Shown: piece after piece, positions 25,167 through 33,700 of the stretch
How the letters are laid out: each line of letters begins with the position of its first letter
How positions within the stretch are numbered: position 1 is the stretch's first letter
From: JAUIKM01 sp964445695
GTDB lineage: Bacteria; Bacteroidota; Ignavibacteria; Kapaibacteriales; UBA7675
Assembly: GCA_964445695.1 (NCBI GenBank)
Contig: CAYULF010000007.1
Span: 124,001 to 188,000, forward strand
Length of the DNA stretch: 64,000 bases
Direction: 5' to 3'
Program-made: the position numbers and the translations under genes
The notes under the pieces: model-generated
Seen by the model: only the letters and a program-made list of their open reading frames with translations
What the model was told of the DNA's origin: nothing
Databases searched by the model: none

Positions 25167-26702
25167 TTAACTCATTGCAATTGTTCCGGCGATAATGTCG
25201 CCGGTTGATTTCTTGAATTTGAATTTGAGGGTATTCGTAGCCTCATCCAGGGATACGTTCAGAACCTGATCAGGCATCGAAAGATCGATAATTTCTGCAA
25301 GTCGGAATCCATTTGAAGATCCGCCCCAGATCATCCGTCCAACTTGGGCATAGTGCGGGAAACTATGCACGACATTGTGCCCAATACTGACAGAACTCGT
25401 CCCTTGTGCCATTGACCCTCTTCCGATAGCCACGGCATTCGCTTCTGAAGTTTGGGCACCCCGTCCGATCGCAACTCCATCGATATTGCTCTGACTATCT
25501 ATGCCAACTGCTGTACCGTTTTGCGCCGCAAGTGCATTCCGACCGACAGCAGTAGCACCTGAACCGATTGCGTCGACGCCGGATCCAATCATGGTAATGT
25601 TGTTGTAGTCCTGGTTAAAGTTATGGCTCAGAATCGTGATGTTAGAGCCATTTGCACTGTTTGAATGCCCAATGATGTTGGCTTGATCGCTTGTAGTGGT
25701 ACTGTTCCCAATATTTACGATCAGGTTGGTAGATACCTCCGCGTAAAACATACTGTGGGTATAATCCGTGCCGTCGTAAAACAGACCATATCCGACTGTT
25801 TCAGTTGCAGGCTTAGGGATCTTCGTATCTAGAATTGATTGCAGGTCTGTTTGATCTGACAGTGTGCCGGTAATGTCACCCCATGCTGCACCGCCGCCGG
25901 CAACTGGTAAATCCTGAATGGCAACCTTGAGATATCCGATGCCGTTAAAGAACGACACAAAGTCCGTTCCGACAGGCGAACCCGTGCTGAGCGCTCCAAA
26001 ATTGTCGTCTGCCGGCGTGTTGGTAATTTCTGTGTAATCATGAGTATGACTTACCGCGGCTTTGCCGTCGAGAGCAACCTGCAGGTCTGCTTGATCTGAC
26101 AGATTCCCATCAAGGACACCCCATGAAATTGCCGCGTACGTATTTATCCAATCTCCGAACAAGGTGGACATGGGTAAGCGGTGATAAAGTCCTGAGTCGT
26201 TGTCAAAAGTATGGAGATAAAGAGAAGCAGGGGTGTTTGGATCGTCAGGTAGCAGTCCAAATTCATTGTTGGCCGGCGTGTTGGTAATTTCTGTGTAATC
26301 ATGAGTATGACTTACCGCGGCTTTGCCGTCGAGAGCAACCTGCAGGTCCGTTTGATCTGACAGTGTGCCGCTGATACTACCCCATGCTGTACCGCCGCCG
26401 GCAACTGGTAAATCCTGAATGGCAACCTTGAGATATCCGATGCCGTTAAAGAACGACACAAAGTCCGTTCCGACAGGCGAACCCGTGCTGAGCGCTCCAA
26501 AATTGTCGTCTGCCGGCGTGTTGGTAATTTCTGTGTAATCATGAGTATGACTTACCGCGGCTTTGCCGTCGAGAGCAACCTGCAGGTCTGCTTGATCTGA
26601 CAGTGTGCCGGTAATGTCACCCCACAAAGTTGATCCACCACCGCTTGACAGATTTTCAAGTTCTCCCGACGGTCGGTCAGGAATGTCACGTCTACAGATC
26701 AT
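25167..26702 (-). CDS. Trimeric spike/fibre protein with HTHDYTEI and YadA-like repeats
   Basis: 511 residues. The first 300 hold repeated modules WGDITGTLSDQADLQVALDG plus AAVSHTHDYTEITNTPA (three HTHDY copies) plus SFFNGIGYLKVAIQDLPVAG, as in phage tail-fibre or spike shafts. Residues about 370-460 are a left-handed parallel beta roll of YadA-head type (ATAVGRNALAAQNGTAVGI, VAIGRGAQTSEANAVAIG). The C-terminus (NTLKFKFKKSTGDIIAGTIAMS) is a typical end of such adhesins. It should trimerise and recognise the host surface. Overlaps the next upstream gene by ATGA. Confidence 0.8.
   Translation of the reverse strand: MICRRDIPDRPSGELENLSSGGGSTLWGDITGTLSDQADLQVALDGKAAVSHTHDYTEITNTPADDNFGALSTGSPVGTDFVSFFNGIGYLKVAIQDLPVAGGGTAWGSISGTLSDQTDLQVALDGKAAVSHTHDYTEITNTPANNEFGLLPDDPNTPASLYLHTFDNDSGLYHRLPMSTLFGDWINTYAAISWGVLDGNLSDQADLQVALDGKAAVSHTHDYTEITNTPADDNFGALSTGSPVGTDFVSFFNGIGYLKVAIQDLPVAGGGAAWGDITGTLSDQTDLQSILDTKIPKPATETVGYGLFYDGTDYTHSMFYAEVSTNLIVNIGNSTTTSDQANIIGHSNSANGSNITILSHNFNQDYNNITMIGSGVDAIGSGATAVGRNALAAQNGTAVGIDSQSNIDGVAIGRGAQTSEANAVAIGRGSMAQGTSSVSIGHNVVHSFPHYAQVGRMIWGGSSNGFRLAEIIDLSMPDQVLNVSLDEATNTLKFKFKKSTGDIIAGTIAMS
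25841..26611 (-). repeat. Long direct repeat within the spike gene (501-bp offset)
   Basis: About 260 bp at 25841-26103 recurs almost identically at 26342-26604; differences cluster in a short window (for example GGTAATGTCACC against CTGATACTACC). A third copy of the HTHDY module lies between at about 26279. Recombination between copies would shorten or lengthen the shaft. Confidence 0.85.
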
Positions 26703-27007
26703 GATTCTACCATAGGTAAATGTTTCTTCACATACTGTCGCACGACTATCTCTGCGAGCATAATGTCGCCGAAAGACACATTTGAGAAATCATATGTGTT
26801 TACGGCGCGCACCATGTACGTCGGAATTTCTTTCGGTACATCTATTGTGTCGCCTTGGTGTTTGTTGTTCCTCAATGGCAGAATTCTCTCTTTCTGCACA
26901 TACGAGTGCAACTTGTTTATTTCGCCGTCGGGATCTGCAATCTGCCTGTAATTGATCTTTCGCAGAATGGCAATGAGCTTTTGGGGTACATCTCCGTGGA
27001 ACTTCAT
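26699..27007 (-). CDS. Hypothetical late protein
   Basis: 102 residues, mostly helical and basic (QKLIAILRKINYRQIAD, KLHSYVQKERILPLRNNKH), ending with an amphipathic helix. It is coupled by ATGA overlaps to both neighbours, the coiled-coil protein and the spike, so it is probably a spike accessory. No family recognised. Confidence 0.55.
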   Translation of the reverse strand: MKFHGDVPQKLIAILRKINYRQIADPDGEINKLHSYVQKERILPLRNNKHQGDTIDVPKEIPTYMVRAVNTYDFSNVSFGDIMLAEIVVRQYVKKHLPMVES

Positions 27008-27843
27008 TGATCTGACTCTCCAGGATGCGGTGTACCCTGGTTAGCTGACTCCTGCAATTGACTCGGGAATATCTTGTTCCAGAGGTGGTCGACAATTGCA
27101 ATCGCGCTGTCCTTGTGCTTGACAGCTTCAATTGCAATGGGTGCGAGTGTTGTTGCAGCCTGAAGCCAGCCGTTGGTACCAAGATTGCCATCTTCCGAAT
27201 CGTTCATTTCCTCCATTTCCTCATAGGCCTCTTTCTTTGCTTTCAGTGAGACTAAACTCTTTTCCGCCTCATGTGTTTGCTTAAGCGTTATGAGCCTGGC
27301 ACTATATTCCTTTTCTATCCTTTCCAGTATTTCAGTGTGCGATTTGCGCTCCGACTCCAGATTGCCCCGTGCTAGGCCAAGCTCTGAACTTAAACTGTTA
27401 ATTTGATTTTCGAGACTCCGGATCCTGGCTCTTAACTCTTCTACTTCACCGGGAGTAGTTGAATTCATCAATGCATTGCTGCCTATGAGATTTGTCTGTT
27501 GCTTCTTGGTACTTTTGGGCACAGGAGCATCTGGATTCGGCGCCAGTTGAAACTGTCCGCAGTACAACCTTTCGTTTTGTCGCTGACATACAACCGTATA
27601 GAGTGTATGTTTGTCTCTGCTGCGATCCAAACTGAATGGATCCTTCTTCGAAAGATCTGCTATTGTCGGAATTTTTTTGGCAATCATTTCATCCCCGGTA
27701 AACAATCTGAGCGATGATTCTATTGCCCAATCGCTTGGAATTCGGGATACCGGATCGACGTCTCTCCGTGCGCGACCGACTTCATACGTTTTCCCGGGTT
27801 CGAATTCTTTAAACTCGAATTCTTTTTCTTCTGTAAAGTTCAT
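27004..27843 (-). CDS. Late protein with central coiled coil
   Basis: 279 residues. The N-terminal 110 are mixed alpha/beta (FKEFEPGKTYEVGRARRDVDP, LYTVVCQRQNERLYCGQF). Residues about 130-215 form a strong heptad coiled coil (VEELRARIRSLENQINSLSS...ILERIEKEYSARL). The C-terminus is helical (LAPIAIEAVKHKDSAIAIVDHLW). Overlaps both neighbours by ATGA. It could be a spike base or minor virion protein. Not recognised. Confidence 0.6.
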   Translation of the reverse strand: MNFTEEKEFEFKEFEPGKTYEVGRARRDVDPVSRIPSDWAIESSLRLFTGDEMIAKKIPTIADLSKKDPFSLDRSRDKHTLYTVVCQRQNERLYCGQFQLAPNPDAPVPKSTKKQQTNLIGSNALMNSTTPGEVEELRARIRSLENQINSLSSELGLARGNLESERKSHTEILERIEKEYSARLITLKQTHEAEKSLVSLKAKKEAYEEMEEMNDSEDGNLGTNGWLQAATTLAPIAIEAVKHKDSAIAIVDHLWNKIFPSQLQESANQGTPHPGESDQ

Positions 27844-28472
27844 GGAGTGGTTAACCTAAATGAAGCCTCAGCTTTAATGGGATAATGTCGATACTTTTTG
27901 CCGGCGACTCGATCGATTATCTGAATACACCTTGCGCGAACTTCGATATGATCCACGGCCTGAACCAAGCCGGGAATGAAAAAGCAGGACGGCAAGTCTA
28001 GCCCTATGCTTGCTTCGGACTCACTCCCAGGGTTGTTTGTCCTTGCTACGCGCAAGAGTTCAGTACCGTTAATGAAGACTTCAGGGCGGAAGAAATTGGG
28101 TTGCCATTCGGCGACCAGCCCACGTTTAAACGTGGACTGCGCAAATGGTTTCTCTTGACCGGCCTGATAGGACAAAATGATACTGTTGTTTGTTTGCGCC
28201 GTCCCTCCTTCGAGCGTGTCGAGCGCGTCATAAACTGAAAAACGGATTTCCGTAAGCAGCGCTTCACGTTGCCCCAACACCTGATTCAGGTCGGAAACAG
28301 GTGTCAGGACCGCATCACGTTGTTTCATTGGAGTATCTGAGTCATACCCACTTGCGCGCAGCACATCGATGTATCCATCTGGAGTGTTTAATGGCTCCAG
28401 AGGAGTCGTCATCCATAAACAACGTACTTCTCGCGGGTATCTTCGCAGCGTCTCTTCTGACAACACAATCAT
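27840..28472 (-). CDS. Beta-rich late protein, capsid or minor coat candidate
   Basis: 210 residues. After a short N-terminal arm (PLEPLNTPDGYIDVLRASGYD) the chain alternates strands and turns (ALLTEIRFSVYDAL, NSIILSYQAG, WQPNFFRPEVFINGTELLRVA, IEVRARCIQII, PIKAEASFRL). This density of strands in about 200 residues fits a jelly-roll coat or vertex protein. It starts within the stop of the preceding gene (TGATG). No family is recognised; only structure prediction could confirm the fold. Confidence 0.5.
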   Translation of the reverse strand: MIVLSEETLRRYPREVRCLWMTTPLEPLNTPDGYIDVLRASGYDSDTPMKQRDAVLTPVSDLNQVLGQREALLTEIRFSVYDALDTLEGGTAQTNNSIILSYQAGQEKPFAQSTFKRGLVAEWQPNFFRPEVFINGTELLRVARTNNPGSESEASIGLDLPSCFFIPGLVQAVDHIEVRARCIQIIDRVAGKKYRHYPIKAEASFRLTTP

Positions 28473-28882
28473 CAGGAATCCATTCGGTTGTAACCAATCA
28501 GTGCAATGCGAACGCGAATATCGTTTGTAATTTGCGCCGTTGCGATTGGTTTATGACTTACTTCAACGTTCAGCCGACTGGACGGCTTAAGATCCCAGCG
28601 GATGGCCTTGAATGCCTGTCCTGCCGCGGCAATGTCCATCGGTTCATTCATGAGTTCCATTGCCGTGGACGGGATAATCTTCACAAGAATCGGGTCCGTG
28701 TTAATATTCTGTTGATAAGGGAAGATTATCTTTCCATCCGCTTCATATGCAGCGATTACGAGTTGCGTTGCTACAAAGTACTTGTTTATTACTTCGATTG
28801 TCGCGCTATTTGCTCCGTTGTTGGGAACAACGATCTCCTGTGAATAAACATACGAGTTGTATTTTTCATCTGGTTGTTGCAT
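28472..28882 (-). CDS. Beta-rich 136-aa late protein, capsid or minor coat candidate
   Basis: From ATG 28882 (a GTG at 28891 is an alternative). Strands are evident throughout: YSQEIVVPNNGANSATIEVI, ATQLVIAAYEADGKIIFPY, DPILVKIIPS, RLNVEVSHKPIATAQITND, IRVRIALIGYN. The size matches a minimal single jelly roll. It lies directly after the putative major capsid gene and an intervening hairpin. Small and large jelly-roll pairs build the shell in some tailless viruses; the comparison is an inference. Confidence 0.5.
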   Translation of the reverse strand: MQQPDEKYNSYVYSQEIVVPNNGANSATIEVINKYFVATQLVIAAYEADGKIIFPYQQNINTDPILVKIIPSTAMELMNEPMDIAAAGQAFKAIRWDLKPSSRLNVEVSHKPIATAQITNDIRVRIALIGYNRMDS

Positions 28883-28916
28883 CAGTATCACACATTAATT
28901 TCGATGAATAAGGGTT

Positions 28917-28945
28917 ACACAGACCGCGAAACTCACGGTCTGTGT
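28917..28945 (-). terminator. Perfect 10-bp stem-loop between late genes (attenuator-like)
   Basis: ACACAGACCG and CGGTCTGTGT pair perfectly around a 9-nt loop, 6 bp past the 28952 stop on the minus strand. No U run follows, so it may stabilise the upstream message or partly terminate, raising the dose of the 28952-29581 product. Confidence 0.6.
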
Positions 28946-28951
28946 CGTTGT

Positions 28952-29581
28952 TTAACCTTGCTCGCGTTTTAAGGTGCAGAAGAAGTAGGCCGAGAAATCC
29001 AGTTTCCTCAAATCAGCACCGGAACCACCAAGTCCGGGAATCGGAACAATGGCGTTCAGATCGTCCGCGATGAGGGCTGACGGCACCTGAGGATTGAGCA
29101 CTACCTTGAAGTTTTGAAGGGTCCCCAACTGAATGTCGTGTGGGAGATGGAAATAGCGCTCAGCCTTTTCAAAGGTCTTCACCGTATCTCCATCGTAGAA
29201 TCGTGTCACCGGAATTGCATCGATAACAGGAATGACCAGTCTGTCGGCATGATTGCTCACGGATACAGACACTGTTGAATATTGCTCGAAAGCATATTGC
29301 ATGCTCACTTGTGGCAACGTTGTTGCGCCAGTGGGTTGAGCGAATCGGAGGGAGTGCTCAAACTTCACCGCATGGATGTCTAATACCGATTCTGACAGTG
29401 GTATTCCTACGCTCTGGATCAGCTCTTTCGCGACTTTCTCCGTGAAGAGTGTCGTGTCAGTCACTTGCTCCGCGGGAGAATAGAATGCACGGGAATGGAT
29501 GACGTGAGTTGACATCGCCAACGAGCCTTTCGGCGCTTTCCCATACTTCTGCATTTCAACTATTGTGTTTTCGACAACCAA
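28952..29581 (-). CDS. Putative major capsid protein
   Basis: 209 residues from a TTG at 29581 with GGAG about 8 nt upstream. A basic N-terminal arm is followed by a beta-rich body (LDIHAVKFEHSLRF, VSMQYAFEQYSTVSVSVSNHADRLVIPVIDAIPVTRF, LGTLQNFKVVLNPQV, KLDFSAYFFCTLKRE). It resembles no HK97-fold protein. The major coat assignment rests on its place in the late operon, the strand content, and the stem-loop that would favour its expression. Fold and role are inferences. Confidence 0.5.
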   Translation of the reverse strand: MVVENTIVEMQKYGKAPKGSLAMSTHVIHSRAFYSPAEQVTDTTLFTEKVAKELIQSVGIPLSESVLDIHAVKFEHSLRFAQPTGATTLPQVSMQYAFEQYSTVSVSVSNHADRLVIPVIDAIPVTRFYDGDTVKTFEKAERYFHLPHDIQLGTLQNFKVVLNPQVPSALIADDLNAIVPIPGLGGSGADLRKLDFSAYFFCTLKREQG

Positions 29582-29632
29582 TGTATCATCTCCAAAGTTT
29601 GGTAACAGTGTTTTGTTAAGTTAATTGACTGC

Positions 29633-30274
29633 TCAGTTTCGCTTGTAACGCCGTTTCCGAGCGTTCGCGCTCATTCGATTATCGAAGCCGTTGGCGTAAT
29701 TGTCGGCAAGGGAACTTGTATAGTTGTCTTGCAGGACTGGATTTTCCGCCAAATCCGGCTTGTATTCCTTCAGCCGCGGAATATCGATACTTTCCGGCGG
29801 CACCGAGTACCGGTCGATATGCGACCGGTCGTAGTACGTCAGTGGCGTCGCATTATCTGCAAGCGTTTGCGTATCCATGCCCCAGAGATATGTTCCGGTT
29901 ATGTTGTACACGTGCTCATTCAGCTTCGTGTACGTGATGTGAGCCGCCGTAGTAGCAGCACCGCCGAGAAAGTAGGCCGGCTGATTGGTAACAGACGATA
30001 CAGCGAGATTCACCGCCAATCCGGAAAGCGTCCCTGATACGGGGCCGAGTTGACGTCCGGCTAAGGCACTGATGAGTGTCGGGACACCGGACTGAATTAT
30101 AGCACCGCCGATAGCCCGCGCAATATTTTTCTGCGCATCCGATGTACCGACAGTAGCGTGCACACCTTTTTTGGCGCGCGCCATTAACGCAAGTCCGCTT
30201 GTTTTTGCGCGCCTGGCAGTACTGCGCACGCGTGCTTTGGCACGCGTCGTTCGCTTAACTCTTGTTTTTGCCAT
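29633..30274 (-). CDS. Basic-N-terminus membrane virion-like protein
   Basis: 213 residues with AAGGAAT before ATG 30274. The first 38 residues are very basic (KTRVKRTTRAKARVRSTARR). Then come two hydrophobic glycine/alanine-rich segments (NIARAIGGAIIQSGVPTLISAL, GTLSGLAVNLAVSSV) and a Tyr/Asp-rich tail ending in KRRYKRN. A DNA-binding arm joined to membrane helices is the expected design of an internal membrane protein in a lipid-containing virus. No family recognised. Confidence 0.6.
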   Translation of the reverse strand: MAKTRVKRTTRAKARVRSTARRAKTSGLALMARAKKGVHATVGTSDAQKNIARAIGGAIIQSGVPTLISALAGRQLGPVSGTLSGLAVNLAVSSVTNQPAYFLGGAATTAAHITYTKLNEHVYNITGTYLWGMDTQTLADNATPLTYYDRSHIDRYSVPPESIDIPRLKEYKPDLAENPVLQDNYTSSLADNYANGFDNRMSANARKRRYKRN

Positions 30275-30322
30275 TTCTATTCCTTAAGTGAGAATTAGTG
30301 TCGATGTTAACAATTCCGTCGG

Positions 30323-30730
30323 TCATCGTTTCAATATATGGGCTCCCAGCCCGCCAATTGCGGCCCCGATTGCGGCTGCTTTGGCGGAGCGGCCAATGAG
30401 CCCGCCCACAGCACCGCCTACAGCACCGCCGATTAAGGCCGGATTCTTTTCGAGTGTGGACTGCCATCGCTCAGGCACAATTGACGCTTGCTGCGCCGGC
30501 GGTGCATTTTCAGCGGCACCGCCACTTGTCGGCACGGTTGTTTGAATCGGCGCTACGGAAGTACCACCACCAAAGATCTTTTGTGCCTGCTTCTCAATTT
30601 CGGATTGCGCCGTTCGTGTGCCTTGCTCGACCGTTCGATTCAGCAACTCTGCTCCAGCATTTTCGAGATCCTCAAAAAAGCCGTTGTCAGCAAGTCGCGG
30701 CATATGATTAAGGCCACTGCTGTAGTTCAT
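30323..30730 (-). CDS. Glycine-zipper membrane protein
   Basis: 135 residues from ATG 30730, which overlaps the stop of the giant CHAP gene (TAATG). N-terminal helix, Pro/Ala linker, then a glycine-zipper hairpin (NPALIGGAVGGAVGGLIGRSAKAAAIGAAIGGLGAHILKR) typical of pore-forming or membrane-spanning segments. In a lipid virus this could be a genome-delivery or membrane-channel protein; a holin role is an alternative. Confidence 0.65.
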   Translation of the reverse strand: MNYSSGLNHMPRLADNGFFEDLENAGAELLNRTVEQGTRTAQSEIEKQAQKIFGGGTSVAPIQTTVPTSGGAAENAPPAQQASIVPERWQSTLEKNPALIGGAVGGAVGGLIGRSAKAAAIGAAIGGLGAHILKR

Positions 30731-33700
30731 TAACAACACTCCTGTGTTTTTGGAAACGAGTAAATGAATCTTTCTTCTATGCGCCGCTCCACGACTTTGG
30801 GACAGTCAGGACAATCACGCTCAGTTGTCTGCTGCGCCCTGGTCGACTGCTCCTTGCTGTCTCGCTCGTTTATTCCCGCAAAATCCGATTGTTCCTTTAG
30901 TGCGCGCATCTCTGCGCGGTGATGCTCAAGCAGCCCCTGCAGCTCACCGGCAAGATCCGGACGATCCGTGTTTAAGCCCCTTTGTTCCAGCGCACTCAGT
31001 TGAGCTTCGATCCGAGACAGTATTCCTGGTGTAGCATGATCCTGCAGCGCTTTGTGTACCTGATCTTTGATGTTCGCCACATCCACCGTTCCAGTTCGAA
31101 CGCTTTCCTGAAGCTGCGCCTCAAGTCGATTCAACTGTCCAACCGATGAGAGTTGCAGACTGTCCAATTGATCTTTGATTTGTTGTAAAACAAGACTCAC
31201 ATCAGCCCTGAACTTTTCGTTGTAATCGATGTTGGGCGCTTTTGCGTTAATGATTTTTGCCAAATCCTGACGATGCAAGGACAGCTCATTCCGCAATGCA
31301 TCGAGGTCCAACATGCCGGTGCGCAGCGCTTCAACTTGTGCACGCAAGCTTGTTAACTGGTTCTGTAGCTGAGCCGAGTCCACGGCTACTTCAGGTGCTT
31401 TAAGCTGAAGGTCGTCAATTGCTCTTTGGATGGAGGAAAGTTTATCAGAATAGTCAGTTTGTCCCCGCTCATTCCGGCCGCTTGCAATTGCACCCAGGAG
31501 CTGGGCCTGCATTGAATCCAGCGCTGAGCGAAGTGATAGAATCGCCTGATGGTTTCGCTCGCAGCAGGATTCCGGTTGCCACGTTGGGCAACAGTTCCTG
31601 ATCTCAATCCAGGTCCCATTTATCAGGGCATACCATCTCTCAGATGGTGTGCCCCGGCCAACGACACGCGCGCTGTATTGCACGGCACACGGCTCCGTGG
31701 CGTCAGGCGAAGATTGAACGGAGTAAAAGAAATCACGCGCCGCCGTCAGGGATGTGAGCTCCTGCTCTAGTGGCATGGCAAAATTTTGCCGTGTTGGCAG
31801 TGCAGAAGGATCAATTGCCGGAACTGGTCCATCGCCACAGTGGGCTGGTGGGCAGTACACATAGTCTGCTCCGAGCTGCGTCATACAGGCAGGTATTCTT
31901 ACATCCTGTCTAATACTTCCAGCATCAGCACGGCTTGATTCTGCACCAGCTCCTCTCCCAGCTTCAAATTTAACATCGGTGTCGGTGTGCCTGACTCCAG
32001 GTTCCTGTACATCGTTGACGCTGCCACCGCCGGATGAGTCATACTTTGGATCGAGTATTGTGGCTTGTTTCAACTCTTGATCTATTGCTCCAGCGTCCTG
32101 GCACGTACCGTTCCATAAGATGCGTGGCGCACAGCATTCAACACCGGTACAAATTCGTATCTCGCTTTCCCAACATTCGCGTTTATCTGCTGGAACGTGC
32201 GCAGGTAGCCCCCAAAGCAATTTTTGCTCGCCAAAGAGTTCGGCTTGCTTCATAAACGCCGAGAATTGTAGATCATCCAGGGCATTGTCTGCCACCGAAA
32301 AACCAGCGGCAATCGAGGCAAGCAGTCCATGCCGCTGCACATCATCTCCGATGTTTGCTCGAAAGACGTCTGAAATCGAAAACGTCTTCTTTGCAATCGC
32401 GGGCATCAGTGGGAAAGAAGAGAGCATCGTTCCGTGCGGGACACTTGTCAAGAATCGCCTGAATATATTCAGGTTTTCCAGGAGCGGTGCTGCTCCATAG
32501 TCGGAAACTGCGTCAGCCAGTTTCGAGAACAATCTGTCTGCTACGCTCTCAACGGAGCCGAGATTCTGGATCCCGAACGTAAAACTCCGTGATATTTCAG
32601 CGCTTGTAAAACTGCTCGATACGGCGTCTATTATGTCGCGCGGGGCGCCCGTAATCTTCTCAATTTCATGGGTTGCACCTTCAAAAAAGAGTTTCGCAGA
32701 ACTGACTCTTTGGGACAGCCATTCCACTTCTTCCGGAAAGTGTTTTGTCCCGACGGTCGATAAGAGATCAGCAGCTCGTGCCGCTCCATCGCGAAGATTC
32801 CCGGATTGAAATGCACCAAACATGCCTTTCGTTTTTTCCGCATAACCAATGTACTCTTCTGCAGCTTCCGGATATCCGGATGTTACCAGTACAGACTTAG
32901 AGACATCAAATAGATCATCAATCGTAAGCGGAAGTTTCCGCGCTGCCTTGTCGGCAACAGCCAGTCCGGATTTCACGAGCCCTGCCGGAATACCAAACGA
33001 CGTTGCCACGTTTGTCAATACAGGCAACAGGACGCTTGATATATCCTCGTATATGTCGCCAATCGTTGTCGGCTCACCACTTAACAATACGACAATTGAT
33101 TCCGGATATTTCCCATGTCGCTCTCCGGCTTCAAGCATCTTCCAGATGTTCGCGTATTCTATGAGCGGCGCATATTCACGAGGATCAACACGTTTGAGCT
33201 TTTCACTATTTCTTGTGCTCGTCGCCATTTGCAGTGCGGTGTGGTTCCCCCAGTTTCCACCGCCGGGAATGTCTCGAAATGGCTGGGATATAGTGGCTAC
33301 ACGTTCTTTCCACCCAGCTCCGTCACCGTCTACCGCATTGTTTAATACTCGAAATGTTCCGGTCCGGACATAGTCCAAAACAAATGGGTCAAGCCCCCAC
33401 AGGCTCAGCCCTTCGATATACTTATGCTTCGGCGAACCCTCTACCAGGAAGAAATACAAATTCCCAGCGTTGTCCGTCACCGCCGGCAACTGGTTTTGCG
33501 CTGCCGTGTGAGCTGTCAGGTCTGGATCACGAAACGAGGGAATGTTGGCGGAGCCGCCGATAAAGCCGGAAAATATTTCCGGGCGATTTTTCAGAATGCG
33601 GTAGTTAGGTATCGTGCTGTCGAGGCGCATCATTGCGCCCTCACTATCGTCACAGCACGATCTGACCAGCAGACTTTTGCAGTCTTCTTTTTTTGCAGTC

